NCBI RefSeq assembly: GCF_000092245.1
Contig: NC_014166.1
Coordinates: 2,914,001 to 2,978,000 of the forward strand
Direction: 5' to 3'
DNA: 64,000 bases
DNA from: Arcobacter nitrofigilis DSM 7299
Lineage (GTDB): Bacteria > Campylobacterota > Campylobacteria > Campylobacterales > Arcobacteraceae
Shown: positions 35,090 through 43,870 of the stretch, in pieces
How the letters are laid out: each line of letters begins with the position of its first letter
Numbering within the stretch: the stretch's first letter is position 1
Program-made: the position numbers and the translations under genes
The notes under the pieces: generated by a model
Told to the model about the DNA's origin: nothing
The model's input: the letters and a program-made list of their open reading frames with translations, nothing else
The model's database searches: none

Positions 35090-36250
35090 ATGAATTATGA
35101 ATTAGCTTATTCAACATTTGATGAGAATGAAAAAAAAGCAATGTATGACGTGATAGAAAGTGACATGTTTACAATGGGTAAAAATGTAAAACAATTTGAA
35201 AATGAATTTGCAGAATTTTTTGGAAAAGAATATGCTGTGATGGTAAATTCAGGAAGTTCTGCTAATTTGGTAGGAGTAGCTGCATTATTTTTTAAAAAAG
35301 AGATGCCTTTACAAAAAGGAGATGAAGTAATAGTACCTTGTGTATCTTGGGCTACTACCTATTACCCTTTACACCAATATGGATTGAAATTAAAATTTGT
35401 TGATATTGAACTTGAAACTTTAAATTATGATATTGAAGAATTAAAAAAAGCAATTACGCCAAATACAAAAATGATTGTAACAGTTTCAGTATTAGGAAAT
35501 CCAAATTACTTTGATGAAATAGAAAAACTATGTAAAGAAAATAATATTATATTATTTGATGATAACTGTGAATCAATGGGAGCTAAATATAATGGTAAGT
35601 ATACAGGAACAAGTGGATTAGTAAATACATATTCTACATTCTTCTCTCATCATATTTCTACAATGGAAGGTGGACTTATATTAACAGATGACTTTGAGAT
35701 TTATTCTTTGTGTAAATCACTTAGAAATCATGGTTGGACAAGAGACCAAGATAAGAATAGTCCAATTTATGATAAAAAAGGTGACGATTTTTTTGAAGCA
35801 TATAGATTTATACTTCCTGGTTATAATGTAAGACCAGGTGAATTACAAGGAGCAATTGGTTTACAACAAATTAAAAAGCTTCCAGATATGCTTATTCAAA
35901 GAAGAAAGAATGCAACATACTTTCAAAGTAAATTTCAAGATGATAAAAGATTTATTATCCAAAAAGAAGTAGGAGAGAGTAGCTGGTTTGCATTTACCTT
36001 AATTATAAATCCCAAAAGTGACCTCAAAAGAGATGATGTGTTTAATGCACTGAAAAAAGCAGAAATAGGTTATAGAATAATTACAGGTGGAAACTTTTTA
36101 GAACATGATGTAATTAAATATTTTGATTATGAAGTAACAAAATCTGAAAATGCAAGTTATGCACATAATTATGGTCTTTTTGTAGGGAATGCTCCTCAAG
36201 ACATGACTAAAGAAATAGATTTATTAGTTGATAGTTTAAAAGATTTATAA
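35090..36250 (+). CDS. PLP-dependent sugar 3-dehydratase-like enzyme (lysine replaced by His)
   Basis: A 386-residue DegT/DnrJ/EryC1-fold enzyme. Where aminotransferases have the PLP lysine (SFHPxK), this protein has FFSHHISTMEGG, with His187 in the lysine position and His188 next to it. The same Lys-to-His swap defines ColD and the E1/RfbH group, which remove the 3-hydroxyl of NDP-4-keto sugars. The flanking segment LGNPNYFDEIE and FDDNCESMGAKYNGKYTGT also resembles that group. It sits in a GDP-heptose operon, so the likely product is a 3-deoxy-4-keto-heptose nucleotide. This is inference. An inactive aminotransferase is the alternative. Confidence 0.75.
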   Translation: MNYELAYSTFDENEKKAMYDVIESDMFTMGKNVKQFENEFAEFFGKEYAVMVNSGSSANLVGVAALFFKKEMPLQKGDEVIVPCVSWATTYYPLHQYGLKLKFVDIELETLNYDIEELKKAITPNTKMIVTVSVLGNPNYFDEIEKLCKENNIILFDDNCESMGAKYNGKYTGTSGLVNTYSTFFSHHISTMEGGLILTDDFEIYSLCKSLRNHGWTRDQDKNSPIYDKKGDDFFEAYRFILPGYNVRPGELQGAIGLQQIKKLPDMLIQRRKNATYFQSKFQDDKRFIIQKEVGESSWFAFTLIINPKSDLKRDDVFNALKKAEIGYRIITGGNFLEHDVIKYFDYEVTKSENASYAHNYGLFVGNAPQDMTKEIDLLVDSLKDL

Positions 36251-36264
36251 TAGGAGAAGAATAG

Positions 36265-37203
36265 ATGAGTTTAAGAATATTAGTAACAGGTGGAGCAGGA
36301 TATCTAGGTTCAATATTGATACCAGAATTATTAAAGGCTGGACATAAAGTAACAGTATTAGATACATTTATATTTGGACAAAATTCACTTGCAGATGTAT
36401 GTTATCTTGAGAATTTCAATGTAGTAAGAGGTGATACAAGAGATGAAGTACTTTTAAAAGAGTTAACAAAAGACAAAGACATAGTTATACCTCTAGCAGC
36501 ATTGGTAGGGGCTCCATTGTGTAATAGAGATATGATTGGTACAGTTACAATAAATAGAGATGCAATAAAAACATTATCAGAAGTATTATCTCCTAGTCAA
36601 AAAATATTAATGCCAGTTACAAATAGTGGTTATGGGATAGGTCAAGATGGTGTGTATTGTACAGAAGAGACACCTTTAAACCCAATATCTACTTATGGAA
36701 AGACTAAAGTTGAAGCAGAAGAGATTATTCTTCAAAGAGAAAACTCAATTAGCTTTAGACTAGCAACAGTATTTGGGATGAGTCCAAGAATGAGACTTGA
36801 TTTATTAGTTAATGATTTTACATATAGAGCTGTAAATGATGGTTTTATAGTTATTTTTGAAGGACATTTTAAAAGAAATTATGTTCATATTAGAGATGTT
36901 GCACGTGCGTTTCTTCATGGTATTGAGAATTTTGATAAAATGAAAGGTGAAGCATATAATGTTGGTCTTTCTGATGCAAATTTGTCAAAATTAGAATTAT
37001 GTGCAAAAATTAAAGAATATGTACCAAACTTTACAATCATGGAAGCCCAAATAGGTAAAGACCCAGATCAAAGAAATTATATTGTTTCAAATGAGAAAAT
37101 TGAAGCAACAGGGTTTAAACCAATTTATAATTTAGATGCAGGGATTAAAGAACTTATAAAAGGATATACTATTATAAAGAATAGTAAATTTAGTAATGTT
37201 TAA
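36265..37203 (+). CDS. GDP-heptose 4-dehydrogenase-like SDR (Cj1427-like)
   Basis: A 312-residue extended short-chain dehydrogenase. The NAD-binding motif is GGAGYLGS and the catalytic pair is Y-x3-K in STYGKTKVEAE. Segments such as PLAALVGAPLCNRD, NSGYGIGQDG, and RMRLDLLVNDFTYRAV recall C. jejuni Cj1427, which oxidises C4 of GDP-D-glycero-D-manno-heptose in capsule synthesis. I recognise this similarity from memory, not from a search. It has AGGAGAAG before its ATG. Its position after the heptose genes and the PLP dehydratase suggests it makes the 4-keto-heptose substrate. Confidence 0.78.
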   Translation: MSLRILVTGGAGYLGSILIPELLKAGHKVTVLDTFIFGQNSLADVCYLENFNVVRGDTRDEVLLKELTKDKDIVIPLAALVGAPLCNRDMIGTVTINRDAIKTLSEVLSPSQKILMPVTNSGYGIGQDGVYCTEETPLNPISTYGKTKVEAEEIILQRENSISFRLATVFGMSPRMRLDLLVNDFTYRAVNDGFIVIFEGHFKRNYVHIRDVARAFLHGIENFDKMKGEAYNVGLSDANLSKLELCAKIKEYVPNFTIMEAQIGKDPDQRNYIVSNEKIEATGFKPIYNLDAGIKELIKGYTIIKNSKFSNV

Positions 37204-38137
37204 TAAAAATTCTAAAATTTATATAGCGGGGCATACAGGATTATTAGGTTCTGCTATATTAAATATATTAACAAAAGATAATTATACGAATATAATAACT
37301 AAAACCCATAAAGAATTAGAATTAACAGATAAATTATCAGTAGAAAAATTTTTTGAAGAAAATAAGATTGATTATGTATTTCTTTGTGCAGGAAAAGTAG
37401 GTGGAATAATTGGTAATAAAACAAATCCTGCAACTTATTTACATGAAAATTTATTAATTCAAGATAATATATTTGAAATGGCAAATAAATATGCTGTGAA
37501 AAATGTAATTTTTTATGGTTCTTCTTGTACTTATCCAAAAGTTTGTCCACAACCTATGAAAGAAGAGTATTGGCTAACAGGAGCAATAGAAGAGACAAGT
37601 ATGGGATATGCAGCAGCAAAAATAGCAGGAATTATTGGATGTAAATCTTATAATACTCAATACAATACAAATCGATTTATCTGTGTTATTCCAAACTCAA
37701 TATATGGACCTAATGATAACTTTGATTTAGAAAACTCTCATGTATTCTCAGCGCTTATTAAAAAAATAGATACAGCAAAGCAAGAAAATCAAGAAAGCTT
37801 AACTTTATGGGGGAGTGGAAATCCAAGACGAGAATTTATATTTAGTGAAGATGTTGCAAATGCTTCAATATTTTTAATGCAAAATTCTAATAAATTAGAG
37901 AATAGTCATTATAACTTAGGTTCAGGAATAGATTATTCTATAAAAGAATTAGCAGAAGTAATTTCAAATGTTGTAGGATATAAAGGTAGTATAAAATGGG
38001 ATATAGAAAAACCAGATGGTACAATGCAAAAACTATTAGATAGTAGTAAATTTTTGAAACTTGGATGGAAACCTAAAATAACATTTGAAGAGGGATTAGA
38101 AAAAACTTATAAATGGTATAAGGGAAATTATGCATAA
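37196..38137 (+). CDS. GDP-L-fucose synthase-like SDR (epimerase/reductase)
   Basis: A 313-residue extended SDR of the WcaG/Fcl group. It has GHTGLLGSAI for NAD(P), FYGSSCTYPK, and Y-x3-K in MGYAAAKIAG with the conserved Cys in SSCTYP. In Campylobacter capsule loci, homologues carry out C3/C5 epimerisation and/or C4 reduction of GDP-6-deoxy-4-keto-heptoses. Here the substrate is likely the product of the two preceding enzymes. It overlaps both neighbours by 8 bases, indicating tight coupling. Whether it is an epimerase, a reductase or both cannot be read from the sequence. Confidence 0.82.
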   Translation: MFNKNSKIYIAGHTGLLGSAILNILTKDNYTNIITKTHKELELTDKLSVEKFFEENKIDYVFLCAGKVGGIIGNKTNPATYLHENLLIQDNIFEMANKYAVKNVIFYGSSCTYPKVCPQPMKEEYWLTGAIEETSMGYAAAKIAGIIGCKSYNTQYNTNRFICVIPNSIYGPNDNFDLENSHVFSALIKKIDTAKQENQESLTLWGSGNPRREFIFSEDVANASIFLMQNSNKLENSHYNLGSGIDYSIKELAEVISNVVGYKGSIKWDIEKPDGTMQKLLDSSKFLKLGWKPKITFEEGLEKTYKWYKGNYA

Positions 38138-38957
38138 TTTAAATTTATTAAAAGAGAAATCAAAGTTTATAAGAGTAGAAACTCTAAAAATACATAAGTT
38201 AGCTCCAGAGACAAGAGTTGCATCTTCTTTATCTCCTATAGAGATTTTTGTATCCCTATATTATGGAAACATATTAAAATATAATCCAAAAGACCCAAGA
38301 GATGAGAATAGAGATAGATTTATTATTTCAAAAGGTCATGGGTCTATTTCAATGTATCCACTTTTAGCAGATATCGGTTTCTTTGATAAAAATGAATTAA
38401 ATAATGTTTGTAAAGATGGTTCTTTTTTAGGAGGTATTCCAGATCCTATAATTCCTGGATATGAGACAGTAAATGGTTCTCTTGGGCATGGATTAGGGGT
38501 AGGTTCAGGGATAGCTGTTGCATTAAAAACAAAACAAAAAGAAGAAAATGTTGTCGTGTTAACAGGAGATGGAGAATTAAATGAAGGTTCAAATTGGGAA
38601 GCAATAATGTTTGCTCCACAACAAAAACTTGATAATTTTACATTAATAGTTGATTACAATAAAGTATCGATGCTTGATTTTAGTAAAAATATTATTAATT
38701 TAAATTCATTAAATGCTAAATTTGAAGCATTTAATTGGAAAGTCTATGAAGTACTAGATGGACATAATATAGAAGAAGTATATAATACGTTAAATGAAGC
38801 AATAAACAATAGAGATAATAAACCAAAAGTTGTAATAGTAAATACTATAAAAGGAAAAGGAGTTCCTTTTTTAGAAACTCATGCATTAAGTCATATACTA
38901 TCAGTAAAAACTGAAGATATTGATACTCTAATTGAGGAGATAGAAAATGGAAATTAA
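38130..38957 (+). CDS. Split transketolase, N-terminal subunit
   Basis: A 275-residue protein corresponding to the ThDP pyrophosphate-binding domain of transketolase. Visible are SKGHGSISMYP, the GSLGHGLGVG loop, and the ThDP motif GDGELNEGSNWEA ending in DYN. It is paired with the C-terminal subunit gene that overlaps it by 11 bases. Full-length transketolases have about 660 residues in one chain. Split forms are often found in secondary and glycan pathways, where they transfer a two-carbon ketol unit. It lies within a deoxyheptose operon, so it may add a branch or build a special sugar rather than serve the pentose phosphate pathway. Confidence 0.87.
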   Translation: MHNLNLLKEKSKFIRVETLKIHKLAPETRVASSLSPIEIFVSLYYGNILKYNPKDPRDENRDRFIISKGHGSISMYPLLADIGFFDKNELNNVCKDGSFLGGIPDPIIPGYETVNGSLGHGLGVGSGIAVALKTKQKEENVVVLTGDGELNEGSNWEAIMFAPQQKLDNFTLIVDYNKVSMLDFSKNIINLNSLNAKFEAFNWKVYEVLDGHNIEEVYNTLNEAINNRDNKPKVVIVNTIKGKGVPFLETHALSHILSVKTEDIDTLIEEIENGN

Positions 38958-39861
38958 GGCTATGAGAGATGTTTTTTTACTCTCTCTTTATGAAGAAATG
39001 GCAGAAGACACTACTATATTTTTTGTAACAGCTGACTTTGGTTCACCTATTTTAGATAAAATTAGAGCTGATTACCCAGAAAGATTTATGAATGTGGGAA
39101 TTGCAGAACAAAACTTAATAAATGTTTCTGTTGGATTAGCATTAGAAGGATTTACTGTATATGCTTATGCAATAGCTCCTTTTATTACGATGAGATGTTA
39201 TGAACAAATTAGAGTGAATATTTCAGTATTATCCCAAGTAAGAGAAATGAATATTAATATTATAGGTGTAGGTGCTGGAGTTAGTTATGCTATGAGTGGA
39301 CCTACACATCATTGTTTAGAAGATTTATCTATTATGAATACTTTACCTAACATAGAGATTTTTTCTCCTGCTGATTATATTACAGCACAAGCATATGCTA
39401 AAAGAACCTTAACAATAAAGAAACCTAAATATATAAGATTTGATGCTAAACCAATGGCTTCATTAGCAGAGAAGATTGATGATATTAGTCAAGGATTTAG
39501 AGTCTTACAAAAAGGTAAGAAGGTAGCTATTATATCAACTGGATATATGAGTCAAAAAGCTATGAATATAGTGAAAGAATTTGATATTACACTTATAGAT
39601 TTATACTTAATAAATAATTATAATAAAACTGCATTAATAGACTCTTTAAAAGATATAGACACGATTATTACAATAGAAGAAGGTTTTAAAGGTGTTGGTG
39701 GATTAGGAACTACGATAAATACCGACTTTGCAGATAAAAAAATGATTAATTTAGGATTTGATAAAAAATATACATTTGAAATTGGTTCTAGAGAGTTTGT
39801 TCATCAAGAGAATGGTATTGGTGAATCTGATATTATTGATGTAATTAAGAGAGCCATTTAG
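38947..39861 (+). CDS. Split transketolase, C-terminal subunit
   Basis: A 304-residue protein with the pyrimidine-binding domain of transketolase (FMNVGIAEQNLINVSVGLAL, containing the catalytic Glu) and the C-terminal domain. Motifs GPTHHCLEDLSIM and FSPADYIT are typical. It forms an active enzyme only with the N-terminal subunit encoded just before. Its stop codon overlaps the GTG start of the following permease gene by one base. The pair resembles the 1-deoxyxylulose and transketolase-like split proteins in glycan gene clusters. Donor and acceptor are unknown. Confidence 0.87.
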   Translation: MEIKAMRDVFLLSLYEEMAEDTTIFFVTADFGSPILDKIRADYPERFMNVGIAEQNLINVSVGLALEGFTVYAYAIAPFITMRCYEQIRVNISVLSQVREMNINIIGVGAGVSYAMSGPTHHCLEDLSIMNTLPNIEIFSPADYITAQAYAKRTLTIKKPKYIRFDAKPMASLAEKIDDISQGFRVLQKGKKVAIISTGYMSQKAMNIVKEFDITLIDLYLINNYNKTALIDSLKDIDTIITIEEGFKGVGGLGTTINTDFADKKMINLGFDKKYTFEIGSREFVHQENGIGESDIIDVIKRAI

Positions 39862-40583
39862 TGTTTAATTTGGATATTATATTAGTTGTAATATTAACAT
39901 CAATAATACAATCATTATTTGGTGTAGGAGTACTACTTTTTGGAACACCTCTTTTACTACTTTTTGATTATCCATTTAGTGAAATACTATTAATTCTATT
40001 ACCTATATCAGCTCTAATAAATCTTTTACAAATTATAAAATATCACCATGAAATAGACACTAATGTATATAAAAATATACTTTTTTTAACTATTCCCTTT
40101 ATTATTTTATCTTTAATATTTATATCAAAGAATAATGTCAACATTAATTTAATAATAGGCTTATTCTTAATTATAATTGCACTAAAAGAGCATATTAAAA
40201 CAATTGAAATTCTATTAAATCAAATACTTAATTTTAATAAAATATTCTATATTACAATGGGAATAATACATGGTATAACAAATCTTGGAGGAGCATTATT
40301 AACAGCAAAAATTTTTAGTTTAAATGCAAATAAGTATAAAAAAAGAACCACTAGTGCAATATCATATATGACATTTGCTATCTTTCAAATAATTACAATT
40401 ATATTTTTAGGAGTTGACTATAAATTTCATAATCTATTATATGTTTGTATTGGAATAATTACATATCTAATAATAAATAAATTTTTGTTCAATAAAATTC
40501 CTGAAAGTAATTATACTAAACTATTCTCAATATTTTTATTAGCTTCTGGAATATTGTTACTTACAAAAGAAAATATATGGTAA
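39861..40583 (+). CDS. TauE/SafE-family permease
   Basis: A 240-residue membrane protein with about seven to eight hydrophobic helices, starting at a GTG that overlaps the stop codon of the preceding gene. GVGVLLFGTPLLLL in helix 1 and GITNLGGALLTAK in the second half are the two inverted halves of a TauE/SafE permease. Members move sulfite, sulfonates or sulfoacetate. Its position just before the sulfate activation genes cysC and sat suggests sulfur anion transport for this pathway. The substrate and direction are inference. Confidence 0.82.
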   Translation: MFNLDIILVVILTSIIQSLFGVGVLLFGTPLLLLFDYPFSEILLILLPISALINLLQIIKYHHEIDTNVYKNILFLTIPFIILSLIFISKNNVNINLIIGLFLIIIALKEHIKTIEILLNQILNFNKIFYITMGIIHGITNLGGALLTAKIFSLNANKYKKRTTSAISYMTFAIFQIITIIFLGVDYKFHNLLYVCIGIITYLIINKFLFNKIPESNYTKLFSIFLLASGILLLTKENIW

Positions 40584-41074
40584 TTTGGTTAATAGGTATT
40601 TCAGGAGCAGGCAAGACTACCCTCGGTAATAAAATACATAATTATTATAAAGAAAAAAATATAAAGTCTTTTATCTTAGATGGTGACTTAATAAGAAACT
40701 TTTATGATAATGATTTGGGCTTTTCAAAAGAAGATAGAATAGCAAATATCAAAAGAATTATGCTATCTGCATATGTTTTAGAGCAAAATGGTATTATCCC
40801 TATTGTTTGTAATATATCACCTTTTGAATCCTTAAGAGATTTTGCTAGAAATAAATTTAATAACTATAAGGAAATTTATTTAAAAAAAGATTTAGATTTA
40901 GCAAAAGAAAAGGACATTAAAGGTGTATATAAAGAACATTTAGAAAAAACATCTTTAGTAGGTATTGATATAATATTTGAAAAACCTCTACATAACAATC
41001 TTATTATAGAAGTTGATAAAGAAAATATTAATACCTCATATAATAAAATAATTGACTATTTGGAGCAAAATTAA
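40577..41074 (+). CDS. cysC: Adenylylsulfate (APS) kinase
   Basis: A 165-residue kinase that phosphorylates APS to PAPS. The P-loop is GISGAGKTTL at residues 7-16 and the DGDLIRNF motif matches the family DGD-x-(I/L)-R. The GFSKEDRIANIKRI segment is the APS-binding lid. The protein is somewhat shorter than typical CysC (about 200 residues) and misses part of the C-terminal region, but key residues are present. It lies one base before sat and overlaps the permease gene by 7 bases. PAPS is the sulfate donor of sulfotransferases and may also be reduced in assimilation. Confidence 0.85.
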   Translation: MVIWLIGISGAGKTTLGNKIHNYYKEKNIKSFILDGDLIRNFYDNDLGFSKEDRIANIKRIMLSAYVLEQNGIIPIVCNISPFESLRDFARNKFNNYKEIYLKKDLDLAKEKDIKGVYKEHLEKTSLVGIDIIFEKPLHNNLIIEVDKENINTSYNKIIDYLEQN

Positions 41075-42145
41075 ATGAATATAAGTTATGAATTAAATCA
41101 AGAATTATTACAAGATTACATAAACATTGCAAATGGATTATTTTATCCATTAGAAGGATTTATGAATTCTTCAGATTATCATAGTGTAGTTGATAATATG
41201 ACTCTTGCAAATGGAGAAGTATGGACTATACCAATTTGCCTAGATATAGATTATGATACATATATGAAAGTTGTAGACAGTGAAAAATTAAATTTGACAT
41301 ATAACCATAAACTTATAGGATACATACTTATTGATGACTGTTATATGATAAAAAATGATGAAGTAATAATAAAAATATTTGGAACTAAAGATATAAATCA
41401 TCCTGGAGTGAAGAAAGAATTATTAAAGCACAAATATAGAATTGGTGGAAAAATTATTGTTAAAGATGAAACAATATTAGCAGATAATCTAAAACCAAAA
41501 GAAATAAAATCATATTTTAAAAATAAAGGCTGGAATACAATTGCTGGATTTCAAACAAGAAATCCAATTCATAAGGCACATGAACATTTGCAAAGAGTTG
41601 CTTTAGAAGTTTGTGATGCATTATTTATAAATCCATTAGTAGGATGGAAAAAAAAAGGTGATTTTAGTGAAGAAGCTGTTCTTACAGGTTATAAAACAAT
41701 GATAGAAGAATATTATACAGGTTTAAATATATATTTTGATACATTAAAAACCCCCATGAGATATGCTGGTCCAAAGGAAGCTATCTTTCATGCAATTATA
41801 CGAAGAAACCTAGGATGTACACATTTTATAATAGGAAGAGATCATGCAGGAGTTGGAGATTATTATGGGAGATATGAAGCTCAAGAATTAGCAAGATATC
41901 TTCAATCAAAATATAATCTAGGAATAGAATTATTACTTTTGAGTGAACCATATTATTGTAAAAAATGTTCTCAAATTGTATCAGATCATACATGTAAACA
42001 TACAAAAGACTTTATTCAAAAAATAAGTGGTACACAAATACGAAATATGTTAGCCAAGGGTAAAAGGCCCAGTGAAATATTCATGAGAAAAGAAATTGCA
42101 GATAGTATTATTCAATTAAAAGAAAATATATTTATTAAAGGATAA
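41075..42145 (+). CDS. sat: Sulfate adenylyltransferase (ATP sulfurylase)
   Basis: A 356-residue homo-oligomeric ATP sulfurylase making APS from sulfate and ATP. The ATP-binding motif QTRNPIHKAHE and the GRDHAGVGD motif are intact. Near the C-terminus CKKC and HTCKH form the zinc site seen in the bacterial and archaeal Sat class. It begins immediately after the cysC stop codon. An eight-A tract at 41648-41655 encodes WKKKGD and could be a slippage site. With cysC and cysQ it forms a PAPS module. Confidence 0.93.
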   Translation: MNISYELNQELLQDYINIANGLFYPLEGFMNSSDYHSVVDNMTLANGEVWTIPICLDIDYDTYMKVVDSEKLNLTYNHKLIGYILIDDCYMIKNDEVIIKIFGTKDINHPGVKKELLKHKYRIGGKIIVKDETILADNLKPKEIKSYFKNKGWNTIAGFQTRNPIHKAHEHLQRVALEVCDALFINPLVGWKKKGDFSEEAVLTGYKTMIEEYYTGLNIYFDTLKTPMRYAGPKEAIFHAIIRRNLGCTHFIIGRDHAGVGDYYGRYEAQELARYLQSKYNLGIELLLLSEPYYCKKCSQIVSDHTCKHTKDFIQKISGTQIRNMLAKGKRPSEIFMRKEIADSIIQLKENIFIKG

Positions 42146-42148
42146 AAC

Positions 42149-43114
42149 ATGAAAAAAATTATTGCAACTGTAGGACCAAGCCTTTTATACACCACTCCCA
42201 TAAAAGAAATACATACGGAACAAAATATTTATAGAATAAATGGTGCACATGGTACTATCGAGGAGTTAGAAAAATATATTCTAGAGATTAAATCTCAAAT
42301 AAAAGATGCAAATATACTTATGGATTTACCTGGGAATAAAGTAAGAACGTCAGGATTTGAAAATGGATATATTGATATTAAAGAAAATGAAGAATTTAAC
42401 TTATCTTTTAAACAAATGAACTATACTAATTTTTATTTTCATTTAAAAATAGGTGATACAGTATGGGCAAATGACTCTATTTTTAAATTTACAGTCCAAG
42501 ATATTGATAAAAAAAATGAAAAAATAAGTTTTTTATCCCATTCAACAGGAAAATTATTAAACAATAAAGGTATGCATGTAAGAGGGATACATGAAAACAT
42601 ACCCTTTTTATTTGAAAAAGACAAACTACTAATAGAACTAGCAAATAAACATAACTTATCATATATAGGTCTATCTTTTGTTAGAACTAAAAAGGATATA
42701 GAAGAAGCACAAAAATTAATTAATAAAGACTGTATAATTATTTCAAAAGTTGAAACTATAGCAGCTGTTAATAATCTTGTTGATATTTTAAGTATTGTAG
42801 ACTATATATTAATAGACAGAGGAGATTTATCTACTGAAGTGGGTTTAAATAAAATTCCATCATATCAAAAATATATAATTGATAAAGCTTTATTTTATAG
42901 TAAAAAAGTTTTTCTAGCAACTCAGTTTTTAAAATCTATGGAACATAATCCCATTCCAACTATCCCAGAAGTAATAGATATGTATAACACGTTAAAAAGT
43001 GGTATCTATGGAATACAAATGTCAGAAGAAACAGCTGTTGGGAAATATCCAAAGAACTGTTTAGATACAATCTCTGGATTAATGGAAGAGATAAATAATG
43101 AAAGAATGGCATGA
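42149..43114 (+). CDS. Pyruvate kinase-like catalytic core lacking the C-terminal domain
   Basis: A 321-residue protein covering the barrel and B domain of pyruvate kinase. I see ATVGPS at the N-terminus, RINGAHG (normally RxNFSHG), DLPGNKVRT, IISKVET with the catalytic Lys and metal-binding Glu, DRGDLSTEVG, and ATQFLKSM. The regulatory C-terminal domain of the usual 470-residue enzyme is absent. The S-to-A change in NFSHG affects a potassium/phosphate-site residue, so activity may be altered. It sits between sat and cysQ. It may link PEP and ATP to the sugar or phosphonate chemistry, but the role is unknown. Confidence 0.8.
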   Translation: MKKIIATVGPSLLYTTPIKEIHTEQNIYRINGAHGTIEELEKYILEIKSQIKDANILMDLPGNKVRTSGFENGYIDIKENEEFNLSFKQMNYTNFYFHLKIGDTVWANDSIFKFTVQDIDKKNEKISFLSHSTGKLLNNKGMHVRGIHENIPFLFEKDKLLIELANKHNLSYIGLSFVRTKKDIEEAQKLINKDCIIISKVETIAAVNNLVDILSIVDYILIDRGDLSTEVGLNKIPSYQKYIIDKALFYSKKVFLATQFLKSMEHNPIPTIPEVIDMYNTLKSGIYGIQMSEETAVGKYPKNCLDTISGLMEEINNERMA

Positions 43115-43854
43115 TAGATAAAGTTATAAAGATTGCCGAAAAAGCTTCCATTGAAATATTAAAAATATATGAAGATAATAATTTTAAAATAACGATTAAA
43201 GATGATGATTCACCCGTAACTAGGGCCGATTTAGCTTCTAATAAGCTTATAATTGAAGGATTGAATCAGATTTCTGATTATCCAATTATTACTGAAGAAA
43301 CACCTATCTCTTATGAAATTAGAAAAAATTGGAGAAAATTTTGGCTAGTAGATCCTCTTGATGGAACAAAGGATTTTATTTCTAAAAATGGTGAATTTAC
43401 AATAAATATTGCTCTAATTGAGAATAATAAACCTATTTTAGGAGTTGTATATATTCCTATAACTAATGATGTATATTATGCAAAAAAAGGGGGAGGTGCA
43501 TATAAAAATAATTCCAGAATTTTTAATAATTCTAAAAGAAAAGATTTAATAGGCAGTGATAGTAACTTTCATTCAACAGAAGAAACAAAAGAATTCTTTA
43601 TAAAACACAACATAACTCAAATAAATAAATATGGTTCTTCTATAAAAATATGTAAATTGGCAGAAGGATTGATTGATATTTATCCAAGATTTAATGGTAC
43701 AAAAGAGTGGGATATAGCAGCATCTCATATAATTGCAAATGAAGCAAATTGTAAAATAATAGATCTTAATACAAAAGAAGAATTGGTATATAATAAAAGA
43801 AACATTAAAAATAATTTCTTTATTGCCACTAGAAATAATTTAATACTATACTAA
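43111..43854 (+). CDS. cysQ: 3'(2'),5'-bisphosphate nucleotidase CysQ-like
   Basis: A 247-residue member of the inositol monophosphatase/CysQ family. Metal-binding motifs are in EETP, DPLDGTKDF and WDIAASHIIANEA. CysQ hydrolyses adenosine 3',5'-bisphosphate, the product left after a sulfotransferase or PAPS reductase uses PAPS. Its presence next to cysC and sat therefore implies PAPS is consumed in this strain. It overlaps the pyruvate-kinase-like gene by 4 bases. Inositol phosphatase activity cannot be excluded from sequence alone. Confidence 0.85.
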   Translation: MIDKVIKIAEKASIEILKIYEDNNFKITIKDDDSPVTRADLASNKLIIEGLNQISDYPIITEETPISYEIRKNWRKFWLVDPLDGTKDFISKNGEFTINIALIENNKPILGVVYIPITNDVYYAKKGGGAYKNNSRIFNNSKRKDLIGSDSNFHSTEETKEFFIKHNITQINKYGSSIKICKLAEGLIDIYPRFNGTKEWDIAASHIIANEANCKIIDLNTKEELVYNKRNIKNNFFIATRNNLILY

Positions 43855-43870
43855 ATAAAAAAGGTAAAAT

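Noticed and set aside
41648-41655. Phase-variable poly-A tract in sat
   Set aside because: The frame is intact on both sides, and A8 runs are common in this AT-rich genome. There is no evidence of variation in this sequence.
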